A DNA stretch of 45,000 bases, from NCBI GenBank assembly GCA_020853795.1, contig JADYYF010000005.1, positions 1 to 45,000 on the forward strand, read 5' to 3'. The position numbers and the translations under genes are program-made. This document shows positions 1 to 8,201 of this stretch, piece by piece. Positions within the stretch are counted from its first letter, which is position 1. Every line of letters begins with the position of its first letter. Under the pieces are notes generated by a model. That model made no database searches, was not told the origin of the DNA, and saw only the letters and a program-made list of their open reading frames with translations. The DNA comes from Candidatus Zixiibacteriota bacterium (GTDB lineage Bacteria > Zixibacteria > MSB-5A5 > CAIYYT01).

Positions 1-688
1 CCGACTTCTCCGATTGCAGGCAGAACGAATACAGCGCCGACGGATGCCCGACAATCATGCGTGGCTTGTACGCCGCCGCCGCCTCATAAATATGTCGGAA
101 ATCCTGGGGATTCAGATGAAACGTATTCAGCCAGAGGTTGGCTTCCAACAGGTCCAGGTGCGTGTAATGATGTTTCTGCGGGAAATCGAGCGGGCGTCCC
201 AATGTTACGCGCCGGTCCTTGAAACGATAGCCGAGGGCGTTGTAGTGCCGCCAAACCACCGCCTTGCGCAGCGATTCGTGCCGGGCGCTGCGATAAAGCG
301 TCAGCGGAAAGCCGGTGGTTCCGGAGGTGACGGTCAGGATCGGGCGCGTCTGCGCAAAGCTGCGCGGCTTCATCTCCTCAAGAAATTCGCGCACGACGGC
401 GCGATTGGTGGTCGGCAACTTGGCGAAATCGGCGGGCGTCTTGATATCGCCCGGCTCACAGCCGGCAGCGCCGAGAGTGCGTCGATAGTAAGCGGTCTCG
501 TTGTAGGCGAACGCGATCACCGCCGATAAGCGCTCCCAGACGTAGTCCTGGAGTTGTTCGTCACCGTACAACAGCGAATGTCTGAGGAATCCGAATTGGC
601 GCCGGAAGTCGCGGCCGTAGGCAAACGGAATCGGCGTCACTTGGTGACGCCAGCGCACTGAACGCTTGGCCAATTCGATCAGGTTCAT
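1..688 (-). CDS. PaaK/CapK-like adenylate-forming enzyme (3' end beyond window)
   Basis: Reading the minus strand from an ATG at 688 gives an open frame of 229 codons that runs off the left edge of the window, so the C-terminal half is missing. The product resembles the phenylacetate-CoA ligase/CapK branch of adenylate-forming enzymes, which activate a carboxylate as an acyl-AMP; several members sit in capsule or exopolysaccharide clusters. A glycine-rich ATP-binding loop TSGTTG lies at about residues 121-126, followed by FPLTLYRS, and GHPSALYSF appears near the cut end. The start overlaps the stop of the upstream gene in an ATGA arrangement, so the two are translationally coupled. It is clearly a paralogue of that gene: both share the TSG(T/S)TG-x5-YRS block, the R-x3-WRH-x-N block and a HPSAL block. 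The substrate cannot be read from the sequence. Confidence 0.88.
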   Translation of the reverse strand, partial: MNLIELAKRSVRWRHQVTPIPFAYGRDFRRQFGFLRHSLLYGDEQLQDYVWERLSAVIAFAYNETAYYRRTLGAAGCEPGDIKTPADFAKLPTTNRAVVREFLEEMKPRSFAQTRPILTVTSGTTGFPLTLYRSARHESLRKAVVWRHYNALGYRFKDRRVTLGRPLDFPQKHHYTHLDLLEANLWLNTFHLNPQDFRHIYEAAAAYKPRMIVGHPSALYSFCLQSEKS

Positions 689-2091
689 GCGCTCTCGGTG
701 ATCGCCGCCTCGCCCAGCCGCGACACGACCTTCGACTTCTTGAAGCCGGACGTCGGCGGGATGCGATCGACATACTCGACGCGGATCGCAAACCAGTCCT
801 TGGTCGCTTCCCGCAACTGCTCCACCAGGATCGGCTCGTCGCGCTCGCGCTCATACAGTGCGCCAGGCACCATGCGAAGGACGAGCGTATCGAGGTCGAT
901 TTGCTCGACTTGAATATCCTCCGGCATCGCAATCCCCTGCTTGTGAAGGATATCGTCATACTGGCAGTGCACGAGCCCGTGCCGCGAGATCAGGAAGTTC
1001 TTGTCGCGGCCGCCGACGAATTCGATTGTCGAATGCGCGTTGCGGCAGCGGTCACAGGGACGGATCTCAATCGCCAGATCGCGACAGTCATAGCGCAACA
1101 GCGGCATCGCGTAATTGACGAGGTTGGTGCCCAGTACCCGGCCCAGCGGCCGGCCGGCAAACTGCTCTGAACTGGGCGCCAGTTCATTGTAGACAAACTC
1201 GGAGTTGATGTGGTAGCGACCGCACGCCAATTGCGACGCGCTGACCGAATTCTCGCGATTGCCGTAGTGGTCATGGACGTTCGGCCCGATCCATCGCCGT
1301 AGCAACTCAAGTTGAGCGGCGCTGATCACCTCGGAGTAGACATACACCAGGGGGATGTTCAACGGCAGCAAGTTGGCCTTGCGCATCGCCGTCGCCAGCG
1401 CTGCCAGCGCTGACGGGTGAGCATAGAACATCCGCGGCTGAAAACGTCTGATCACTGCGCCGATGGCCTCGACGCTCTCCTCGTGCAGGAAGCGGCCGTT
1501 GAATGCGACCAGATTTTCGATCGGGTCGTATCGATACAGCAGGTCCGCCTCCTCGCCGACAAAAGGCACGTTGAGTGAGACGCGGCGCTGCTTGAATTCG
1601 TAGCCGATCTGGTTGAAATGCCGCCACTGCACCGCCCGCCGCATGGCTTCGGTATTCCAGGACCGATAGAACTTCAGCAGTCGGCCGGTCGATCCCGACG
1701 TCTGTGCCGGGGCGCCCCGATGCCGGGCATATTCCGATGAGGTGAAATCGGGCAGGTTTTCGTCGAGGTGCGTGCGGTTGATAATCGGCAGCTTGCGGAA
1801 ATCGCCCCAACTGCGGAAGTCCTCCGCCGTAGCCTGATGCTCGGCGCTCCAACGCTGGTAAAACGGCACCGTGCGCAAGGCGTGCGCAATGAGCGACTTC
1901 ACCTGCTGCCATTGATACTGCTCAATTCGCTCCGCCGGCCAGTGCAGCGATTGGCCGAGCATCACATAGTAGTCGGCGAATTCGGGACCATAGTGCGCCG
2001 GAATCGTACGCAGGCTCCAGCGCAATTTCCACGGGCGGCGCAGAAAATGGTGCCATGCGAAACTGAAATCAGGAAGTCGGTAAGAAGTCAT
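685..2091 (-). CDS. PaaK/CapK-like adenylate-forming enzyme
   Basis: This complete protein of 468 residues belongs to the phenylacetate-CoA ligase/CapK family. TSGSTG, the nucleotide-binding loop, lies about 130 residues in, followed by LLKFYRS; HPSALAALA and the later DHYGNRENS stretch match the adenylate-binding core of the family, and a C-terminal lid with ILVEQLREATKDWF is present. I chose the ATG at 2091; an in-frame TTG at 2109 would add six residues, and neither has a strong ribosome binding site. Its stop overlaps the start of the next, paralogous gene, and a HAD-fold gene lies 84 bases upstream, so the three probably form one transcript. Proteins of this type near glycosyltransferases often belong to surface polysaccharide loci, but here the role is inference only. 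Confidence 0.87.
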   Translation of the reverse strand: MTSYRLPDFSFAWHHFLRRPWKLRWSLRTIPAHYGPEFADYYVMLGQSLHWPAERIEQYQWQQVKSLIAHALRTVPFYQRWSAEHQATAEDFRSWGDFRKLPIINRTHLDENLPDFTSSEYARHRGAPAQTSGSTGRLLKFYRSWNTEAMRRAVQWRHFNQIGYEFKQRRVSLNVPFVGEEADLLYRYDPIENLVAFNGRFLHEESVEAIGAVIRRFQPRMFYAHPSALAALATAMRKANLLPLNIPLVYVYSEVISAAQLELLRRWIGPNVHDHYGNRENSVSASQLACGRYHINSEFVYNELAPSSEQFAGRPLGRVLGTNLVNYAMPLLRYDCRDLAIEIRPCDRCRNAHSTIEFVGGRDKNFLISRHGLVHCQYDDILHKQGIAMPEDIQVEQIDLDTLVLRMVPGALYERERDEPILVEQLREATKDWFAIRVEYVDRIPPTSGFKKSKVVSRLGEAAITESA

Positions 2092-2175
2092 GCCTGCTAT
2101 CTCGCTCAATCGCCTGCGCGCGTCGATCGCGGTCGTGGTTGCGCGCTGAAAACGTTAGCAGAATCTCGGGGGCAT

Positions 2176-2901
2176 TCAAGAAAAAACTCGCTCAACAACG
2201 CCGGGGAGTTCCGACCAGTCGCTGATCACGTAATCGGGCGGATTGCCGTCGGCCGCCTCGGCGTGGAAGCCGGTATAGAGCACCGCAGTCAGGCCCAGCG
2301 CCTTGGCGCCGCGCACATCGTGCGTCGGCAGATCGCCGCAGTGAACAGCGTTCGCCGGCTCGACCTGAAGACGTTGCAGCACATTCTGGAACTGCACAGC
2401 ATGCGGCTTGGCGCGCCCGGTTTCATCCGAAAACGAAAACGCGGAGAAATATTCCAGAACACCGTGCTTCGCCATGTGCCGCCGCAAGATTCGTCCCGGC
2501 GTATAGCCGGTGTCGGAGACAATGCCGAGCTTGAACTCGCGCGCCAGCTCGGCCAACATCGGTGCAGCATTTGGCGCCAGCGTTGGATCGAGCATCAAGC
2601 CCATCTCGGCGAAATCGTGCGCCAGACTCTCCAGTTCGGCGGGGCCGAGTCTGATATTGCAGTGGTTCAACACCCACGCCAGTCGCTCATCAACCAAAGG
2701 GGTGCGCTGCTCGTTGAGGTAGATATTCGTGAACCACGGGCGGGAGGACTCAAAAGCGGCATCCAGCGCGACGTGGCCGTCGTGGCCGCGCTCAGCCAGG
2801 AACCGAAGCATGAACTGCTTGCGGGCGGCAAGAGTCTCCCGCTCCTTCCAGTCGGAAAAAAGGGTTTGCCAGAAGTCGAACAAGATCGCGCGTTGAGTCA
2901 C
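2176..2901 (-). CDS. HAD-superfamily hydrolase-like protein
   Basis: The frame encodes 241 residues of a HAD-fold protein with a C1-type helical cap. Motif I is LFDFWQTLF near the N-terminus, motif II is GIVSDTG, the motif III lysine lies in GRAKPH, and motif IV is HCGDLPTHDVRGAKALG. The frame is open for 40 more codons upstream, but a GTG at 2901 has a GGAGAG ribosome binding site a few bases before it and gives the usual HAD start with motif I at residue 8, so I place the start there. An oddity is that motif I has Trp where phosphatases carry the second, acid/base Asp (DxD), which is closer to haloacid dehalogenases (DxY) than to classical phosphatases. It lies upstream of the two PaaK/CapK-like genes in the same orientation. 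The substrate is unknown. Confidence 0.85.
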   Translation of the reverse strand: MTQRAILFDFWQTLFSDWKERETLAARKQFMLRFLAERGHDGHVALDAAFESSRPWFTNIYLNEQRTPLVDERLAWVLNHCNIRLGPAELESLAHDFAEMGLMLDPTLAPNAAPMLAELAREFKLGIVSDTGYTPGRILRRHMAKHGVLEYFSAFSFSDETGRAKPHAVQFQNVLQRLQVEPANAVHCGDLPTHDVRGAKALGLTAVLYTGFHAEAADGNPPDYVISDWSELPGVVERVFS

Positions 2902-3073
2902 AGTCTCTCCCGTTAAATACGCCCACAGCGGGCGGATTCGTACTCTGTGATACGAAGAATCGCGGGCGGCCGCAAGGAATTCTCCCGGCCGTCGCAGAAA
3001 CACTACTATGTAGACAATCATTATTTCCCAACTGCGCTGTTGCGCCTCCGGCCGCGTCGATTATCATCTCCCA

Positions 3074-3739
3074 ATGCAAAAAATCGCCGCCGTCATTCCG
3101 GCCTTCAATGCCGCCGGCATGCTCTCGCCGCTGATCGAGGCGATTCACACCTCGTACCCGCATCTCTCCGTCATCGTCGTTGATGATGGTTCCACTGACA
3201 ATTCCGGCGACGTCGCGCGTTGGCACGGTGCGACCGTGCTCAGCCACGAGACCAATCGCGGCAAGGGCGCGGCGCTGAGAACCGGCTTCACCTACGCCCT
3301 CGAGCACGGCTTCGACGCGGTCATCACGCTCGATGCCGACTTGCAGCATGCGCCGGAGGAAATCCAGCGCTTCCTGGACGAGTATTTCTGGGATGACCTG
3401 ATCCTCATCGGCGTGCGCCGATTAGGGAGCGGCATGCCGCTGGAGCGCAAGATTTCCAACTCCCTCTCCAGCTTCGTCGCCTCCGTCGTATCCGGGGCCC
3501 GGATCAGCGACAGCCAGTGCGGTTTCCGGCTGATTCCCGCGCGCGTGCTCCGCAGCATCAACCTGCAGTCGACCCACTACGACCTCGAACCGGAACTCCT
3601 GATCCGTGCCGTCCGCGCCGGATTCCGCGTCCGGGGCATCCCCATCAGCACTATCTACAACGACAGCCCGAGCTCGATTCGCCCGGCGCGCGACACACTT
3701 CGGTTCTTGCAAATGCTGGTGCGATCCCTATTTTGGTAA
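3074..3739 (+). CDS. Family 2 glycosyltransferase (polyprenyl-phosphate sugar transferase-like)
   Basis: This 221-residue protein is a GT-A fold, family 2 glycosyltransferase. VVDDGSTD at about residues 35-42 and the DAD metal/nucleotide-binding motif at 87-89 (LDADLQH) are both present, and NRGKGAALRTGF at 61-72 is the typical segment of dolichyl- or undecaprenyl-phosphate mannose/glucose transferases. QCGFRLIPA follows. There are no obvious membrane helices, so it is a soluble catalytic domain probably working at the inner face of the cytoplasmic membrane. The gene ends four bases before surE, and the two are likely cotranscribed. The sugar donor and acceptor cannot be decided from the sequence. 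Confidence 0.92.
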   Translation: MQKIAAVIPAFNAAGMLSPLIEAIHTSYPHLSVIVVDDGSTDNSGDVARWHGATVLSHETNRGKGAALRTGFTYALEHGFDAVITLDADLQHAPEEIQRFLDEYFWDDLILIGVRRLGSGMPLERKISNSLSSFVASVVSGARISDSQCGFRLIPARVLRSINLQSTHYDLEPELLIRAVRAGFRVRGIPISTIYNDSPSSIRPARDTLRFLQMLVRSLFW

Positions 3740-3743
3740 ACTC

Positions 3744-4490
3744 ATGTTGGCCCTATTGACGAACGATGACGGTTACGAGGCCGAAGGCCTGCGCCGCCTT
3801 GCCAAAGAGGTCGCCAGGATCTGCTCGGTACTCGTCGTCGCCCCGCATATCAATCAGTCGGCTGCCGGCCACTCGCTGACACTGCAACGGCCATTGCGGA
3901 TCAACCGCATCGGCCCCGACTACTATTCCGTTGACGGCACGCCCACCGATGCGGTCATGGTGGCGATGTACGGCATTCTCAATAATCGCCGTCCCGACAT
4001 CATCCTCTCCGGCATCAATCGCGGACCGAACATGGGTGATGATGTCACCTACTCCGGGACGGTATCGGCAGCCTTTGAGGGCGCGATCCTGGGCATTCCG
4101 TCGATCGCCTTCTCATCGGTGGAGTTTGAAAACATCAACTATGTCGTCATGGCACGCTTTGCGCGCAAGTTGACAGCCAAGGTGCTGGAGCGCGGGCTAC
4201 CCGATTTTACGCTGCTGAATGTCAACCTGCCGAACCCTCCGGCCGACGGCTTCAAGGGAGTCATGGCGACACGGTTGGGCAAACGCGTCTACCGCGACAT
4301 TGTCGTGGAGAAAATCGACCCGCGCGGCGAAAAGTACTACTGGATCGCCGGCGAGCCGGAATGGAGCGATGCCGAATTGTCCGACTACTCGGCCACGAAA
4401 GAGGGCTACATCTCGATAACGCCGCTCAAGATGGACATGACCGATTTTTCATTCCGTGAAGAATTGGCCAGATGGGGTCTGAAACCCTAA
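3744..4490 (+). CDS. surE: 5'/3'-nucleotidase SurE
   Basis: The 248-residue product matches SurE, a metal-dependent nucleoside 5'(3')-monophosphate phosphatase associated with stationary-phase survival. The signature begins at the initiator: MLALLTNDDGYEAEG, where Asp8 and Asp9 bind the metal. NQSAAGHS supplies the conserved Ser, and SGINRGPNMGDDVTYSGT is the family hallmark with the metal-binding Asn. The frame stays open upstream, but that extension overlaps the glycosyltransferase and has no SurE homology, so the ATG at 3744 is the start. The length is normal for the family. The 3' end overlaps the convergent hydrolase gene by four bases, leaving no room for a terminator between them. Confidence 0.96.
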   Translation: MLALLTNDDGYEAEGLRRLAKEVARICSVLVVAPHINQSAAGHSLTLQRPLRINRIGPDYYSVDGTPTDAVMVAMYGILNNRRPDIILSGINRGPNMGDDVTYSGTVSAAFEGAILGIPSIAFSSVEFENINYVVMARFARKLTAKVLERGLPDFTLLNVNLPNPPADGFKGVMATRLGKRVYRDIVVEKIDPRGEKYYWIAGEPEWSDAELSDYSATKEGYISITPLKMDMTDFSFREELARWGLKP

Positions 4491-5134
4491 GACGCCGAGC
4501 ACTTGATATGCGCGGCGAGCCAGTCGCGGGCGGCGGCAATCTCCTGTGAAATCAAACCATGCCCGGCTTCGGCCCAGTGGATACTCACCGTGGCGCCGCT
4601 CTCGTGCAACAGCTCCGCTAACCGGACCGCCTCCGCCGGTGCCACGATTTCATCGTGACGACCGCCGGAGATGAAAACCTGGACGCCATCGAGGTTAGGC
4701 AGCTTCTGGGGGACCAGCGGCACCATCGGCCGCAGTAAGACCGCGCAGCGGAGCACGTCGGGAGCCAGAAGCAGCAGACTGGCGGCAATGTTGGCGCCGT
4801 TGGAGTAACCGGCTGCGACGACGCGGTGTGAGTTCAGTTGGTGCGTCGCCACCGCGCGCCGCACAAAATCAGCCAGCTCATTGGTGCGGAAGCGCAAATC
4901 GTCCAGATCGAAAACCCCGGGAGAGAGCCGCCGGAAGAAACGCGCCATCCCGTTTTCGGAAACTTTGCCCAGTGGGCTGAGGATGGCTGCCGCCGGATAT
5001 AGGCGTTCGCCCAAAGGGATCAGATCGTATTGCGTGCCGCCGGTGCCGTGAAGCACCAACAAGGTGACATCGTTATCGGGGCTGCGCGCCGGCAGAAATT
5101 CGTACTGAAATCCGAGATCGTTGGCTTGCAGCAT
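4487..5134 (-). CDS. Carboxylesterase/phospholipase-family hydrolase, MhqD-like
   Basis: This 215-residue alpha/beta hydrolase has the oxyanion motif LHGTGG at about 29-33, the nucleophile elbow GYSNGAN with Ser111, and Asp161 (GGRHDEIV) and His192 (EAGHGLI), which complete the triad. It belongs to the carboxylesterase/phospholipase group that includes Bacillus MhqD and YodD-type hydrolases. The gene begins four bases after the stop of a ring-cleaving dioxygenase on the same strand. In Bacillus subtilis, mhqD and mhqO lie in one operon that responds to methylhydroquinone and other quinones, so a role in handling quinone or catechol products is a reasonable inference. No MhqR-type regulator is visible next to it. 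Confidence 0.88.
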   Translation of the reverse strand: MLQANDLGFQYEFLPARSPDNDVTLLVLHGTGGTQYDLIPLGERLYPAAAILSPLGKVSENGMARFFRRLSPGVFDLDDLRFRTNELADFVRRAVATHQLNSHRVVAAGYSNGANIAASLLLLAPDVLRCAVLLRPMVPLVPQKLPNLDGVQVFISGGRHDEIVAPAEAVRLAELLHESGATVSIHWAEAGHGLISQEIAAARDWLAAHIKCSAS

Positions 5135-5138
5135 CGTC

Positions 5139-6083
5139 TTAGGTCAGTGCGGGGAGTTTCACCGGTGGTAATCGCAGTTCGATCTGCGCGCGGCTACCTT
5201 CGAGCCAGTCGGGTAGAGTAAGATTGGAGCCGAGCGCTTCCTCTGTCTGATCAACAGTGAAACCCGGTTCGTCAGTGGCGATCTCGAAGAGCACACCGCC
5301 CGGTTCGCGGAAGTAAATCGAGTGAAAATACTTGCGGTCGACGATCGGCGTTACCTGGTAGCCGAGTTCGGCAATGCGCGAACGCCATCCCGGCTGATCG
5401 GCATCGTAGCAGCGCCAGGCGATATGGTGCACGGTACCGGATCCGCCGCGTCCGTTGGCGCCGGCGGGCGGTTTGAGCAGATCTACGTACTGCGCGTTGT
5501 CACCCTCGCCGACACGGAAGCTGGCGCGATCCGCCGACGTGCCGAGTTCCTTCAGACCCAAATGTCGCTTCAACAACTCCGCCGTCTCGCCGTGATTAGT
5601 GATCGCCATGGTCACGCCATGGAAGCGGCGAATGGCATGCTCGGCAAGAATTTTGCCGGGCGCCCAGTACTTGCCGGCACGGGAGTCATCAGCGACCAAC
5701 TCCAGCGGCAAGCCGTCCGGATCGGCAAACGCAATCACGGCGCGACCATTGCGCTCGATCGGGCCGATCGCGCTGATACCCGCGCGGGCCAGGCGCAACG
5801 CCCAGAACTCCACCGCCGACGAGGCAATACTGAACGCGATAGCTGAAACCTGGCCTTCGCCCACCTTGCCGGGTCGCGCACCAACATAGGGGAAAAACGT
5901 CAAGATCGATCCAGGGCTGCCCTGGGCATCGCCAAAATACAGGTGGTAAGTACCGGGATCGTCGAAATTGACTGTCAATTTGACCAGCCGCAGTCCGAGG
6001 AGGCCGGAGTAGAAATTGATCCCGGCTTGCGGGTCGGCGGAGATTGCAGTGATGTGGTGAATGCCGTGAATTGGTTTCGTCAT
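5139..6083 (-). CDS. Ring-cleaving dioxygenase, glyoxalase/VOC superfamily (MhqO/MhqA-like)
   Basis: The 314-residue protein has two vicinal-oxygen-chelate domains, as in the MhqO/MhqA/LinE-type ring-cleaving dioxygenases. The N-terminal HGIHHITAI motif (His9/His10) and the second-domain GTVHHIAWR motif (His219/His220), with Glu267 in VLFEIATDEPG, give the 2-His-1-carboxylate iron-site pattern. LLGLRLVKLTVNFDDP is characteristic of this subfamily. It is expected to cleave hydroquinone or catechol rings in the cytoplasm with Fe(II) and O2. The esterase gene follows after a four-base gap, forming an mhqO-mhqD-like pair. The presence of an oxygenase suggests exposure to oxygen at least at times. 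Confidence 0.9.
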   Translation of the reverse strand: MTKPIHGIHHITAISADPQAGINFYSGLLGLRLVKLTVNFDDPGTYHLYFGDAQGSPGSILTFFPYVGARPGKVGEGQVSAIAFSIASSAVEFWALRLARAGISAIGPIERNGRAVIAFADPDGLPLELVADDSRAGKYWAPGKILAEHAIRRFHGVTMAITNHGETAELLKRHLGLKELGTSADRASFRVGEGDNAQYVDLLKPPAGANGRGGSGTVHHIAWRCYDADQPGWRSRIAELGYQVTPIVDRKYFHSIYFREPGGVLFEIATDEPGFTVDQTEEALGSNLTLPDWLEGSRAQIELRLPPVKLPALT

Positions 6084-6174
6084 CTGTCTCTTTCTGAATG
6101 TACCGAATTCTATACGGAGGAGCGGGGCGGCAAATTAGCGTAGGTCGAACGGAAAAATCTGATTTCTTATCCGG

Positions 6175-7185
6175 TCAGATCGTGACGCCCTGGTCGGCGG
6201 CCTCGCCGGAAGTGCGGGTCGGGGATTGCGATTTACGCAGTTGCGTGATGATCTTCTTGAGGCGCGGAAAACGATGGCGCGTCAGCACGATACAGCGATA
6301 GCGCACGCCGCCGAGCCGCTCTTTAAACCCCTCGAGGTTGAACCGGCCGAGGCTCATCCCCAGGCTGTATTCCTGAATGCCGCGCTCAGTCAGGCGTTTG
6401 ATAATCATGGCATGGACATAATTCGTGGCGCGTAATTGCTGGTATTCATACTTGAAACCGCCAAACAAATACGCGCCGGTCCGCCGATAGCCGCCGAAAA
6501 TGACGCTCGAGATCGCCTCACCCTGATAATAGCCCACGGCAATTTCCGCTGTCGATCCGGGGAATTGGAAGAGCCGTTCGATGCGGTCGAAACGATGGTA
6601 GGATGCGGTCGGGTCGCGACCCTGCCACCGTCGTACCGAATGCTCATAGATTTCGTAGAACTTCTCCAACTGCTCGCGGCCGCCGAATTTCACCTCAATG
6701 CCGACATTGGCGGCGCGCCGCAGTACGTTGCGCTGAACCGGCTTCTGGTTGAACCAGTCCTCATACGTCGGCCCCAGCACCGCCTTGTGGAAATCGTAGG
6801 CGCCCGACTGATAGTAGTTGAGCTTGGCGAACATCGCGCGGTTGGGTTCATATTCCGCGCTGGGGACATGAAGCGTGATCACGCAATTGCGCGGCAGCTC
6901 TGTTAGCCGGTCCAGCCAATCGGCCGTGACTTTCGGGATACCGAGGAAGCTGTTATACTGCACGCCAACCCAGTGGTCGGATGTCAGCAATCCCATATGC
7001 GTGCTTTTGCGCCGTGAAAACGGCAGGAACAGGTCGCCGGCGCTGTAGATGAACGTGTTATTCCAGGCGACATCCATGCTCGCGGCATATTCGGGGCCGC
7101 CGGTTGGACAGGGAGAAATACCGGTGCGGTCAACAGCTTCGCGCCACGCGGTGATGTGGGAGTCGGTCAAAGGAACCAGTGTCAT
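6175..7185 (-). CDS. FemAB/GNAT-like acyltransferase domain protein
   Basis: This 336-residue protein looks like the GNAT-fold FemAB/BioF2-like (Acetyltransf_6) group. The central and C-terminal segments carry the pattern of this group: LEKFYEIYEHSVRRWQGR, a strand followed by GEAISSVIFGGYRR, then YLFGGFKYEYQQLRATNYVHAMIIKR, and GIQEYSLGMSLGRFNLEGFKERLGG near the end. Such proteins transfer amino acids or acyl groups in cell-wall, exopolysaccharide or lipid synthesis. It lies 91 bases upstream of the dioxygenase on the same strand, but the functional link is unclear. No signal peptide is visible, so it is cytoplasmic. The substrate is not identifiable. Confidence 0.75.
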   Translation of the reverse strand: MTLVPLTDSHITAWREAVDRTGISPCPTGGPEYAASMDVAWNNTFIYSAGDLFLPFSRRKSTHMGLLTSDHWVGVQYNSFLGIPKVTADWLDRLTELPRNCVITLHVPSAEYEPNRAMFAKLNYYQSGAYDFHKAVLGPTYEDWFNQKPVQRNVLRRAANVGIEVKFGGREQLEKFYEIYEHSVRRWQGRDPTASYHRFDRIERLFQFPGSTAEIAVGYYQGEAISSVIFGGYRRTGAYLFGGFKYEYQQLRATNYVHAMIIKRLTERGIQEYSLGMSLGRFNLEGFKERLGGVRYRCIVLTRHRFPRLKKIITQLRKSQSPTRTSGEAADQGVTI

Positions 7186-7402
7186 CGGTCAACTCAATAG
7201 CAGCAGGGTAAGCATTGCCGTCCAATCGCACAACTAATACCGAATCAAAATCGACACACCCCTCCACGAGACCGCTGGCGCTTTGCCATCGCCGCGGGAA
7301 CTTTGCGCGTAATTTGTTGTAGATGACGATATAACCAGCTATTGGTTATGGAGATGTGAGCAATCACCGCGTTGTGCCGGCCGCGTCCGGAAGGAGGGAA
7401 TC

Positions 7403-8125
7403 TTGAACTATCGCAGAATTCTGTTTGCAGCCTCGATCTTTCTGATTTGCAGCCTGACCACAGCGTTTGCCGGCGCCAAGCTTGATATCAGCTCCACGAC
7501 CTTCGACTTCGGGATCATACCCCAGGTTGGAAAAGTCAGCCATACTTACTACATGAAATCCACCGGCACCGACTCCCTGCGCATCCTCGGAATCAAGCCG
7601 GGATGCGGCTGCACCAAGGCGCCGCTGGAAAAAGAAGTTGTGGCGCCCGGCGATTCGACCGGCGTCGAACTGATCTTCACCTCCAGCGAAGCCTATCGAG
7701 GCAAGACGCAGAAAACAGCTACGGTCACCTGCAACGACGACGAGCGCGGCAGCTTCCTGCTTCGGTTCAGCGCGCAGTTCAATACTGTTCCCGATAGCGC
7801 CAAGCCGATTCAATTGGCGCCGTGGAGCCTCGAAATCGCGGAAGGGGAGAGGGCCAAGGAGTTGTCAATAGCTGTAAAGAACGTCTCCGACCAGCCGTTG
7901 ACCCTCAAGATGGCCAGCCTGCCGCTGGGATTCCTCAAGGTGACCCTGCCGTCCACTCCCATCGCTCCGAATCAGACCGCCGCTATCAAAGTCCAGGTCG
8001 ATCCCAAGTGTAAAGCCAACGCATTCGAAAAGTCATTCACCCTTGAATGCAGCGACGACCAGACGACGCACTTCACCGTCCCGGTCGTCTTGGGCAAACC
8101 GGCCGCGGCCGGCGCCGGCCATTAG
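7403..8125 (+). CDS. Secreted DUF1573 domain protein
   Basis: The product of 240 residues has a signal peptide (about residues 1-24: hydrophobic stretch ending in TTAFA/G) and an N-terminal Ig-like DUF1573 domain with TFDFGIIPQVGKVSHTYY and the hallmark GCGCTKAPL. A second Ig-like domain follows with the typical N-x-T-A-A-I-K-V pattern, suggesting an ASPM/SPD-2/Hydin-like or second DUF1573-type fold. The start is a TTG preceded by AAGGAGG at 7391-7397 with a five-base spacing. Members are periplasmic or surface proteins common in Bacteroidetes, Planctomycetes and relatives; their function is unknown. The gene stands alone and is followed by a strong hairpin terminator. Confidence 0.9.
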   Translation: MNYRRILFAASIFLICSLTTAFAGAKLDISSTTFDFGIIPQVGKVSHTYYMKSTGTDSLRILGIKPGCGCTKAPLEKEVVAPGDSTGVELIFTSSEAYRGKTQKTATVTCNDDERGSFLLRFSAQFNTVPDSAKPIQLAPWSLEIAEGERAKELSIAVKNVSDQPLTLKMASLPLGFLKVTLPSTPIAPNQTAAIKVQVDPKCKANAFEKSFTLECSDDQTTHFTVPVVLGKPAAAGAGH

Positions 8126-8151
8126 ACCCGTGTCACTTCCTTTTTATGTCC

Positions 8152-8177
8152 GACGGGCGGTCACTTGACCGCCCGTC
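8152..8177 (+). terminator. Hairpin terminator after the DUF1573 gene
   Basis: A perfect 12-bp stem (GACGGGCGGTCA / TGACCGCCCGTC) with a two-base loop is followed by TTGCTTTG. It lies 26 bases after the DUF1573 stop and 24 bases before the convergent aminopeptidase stop, so it may serve both strands, although the T-rich side favours the plus strand. Confidence 0.75.
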
Positions 8178-8201
8178 TTGCTTTGCTCGCTCCTTGTTGG
8201 A

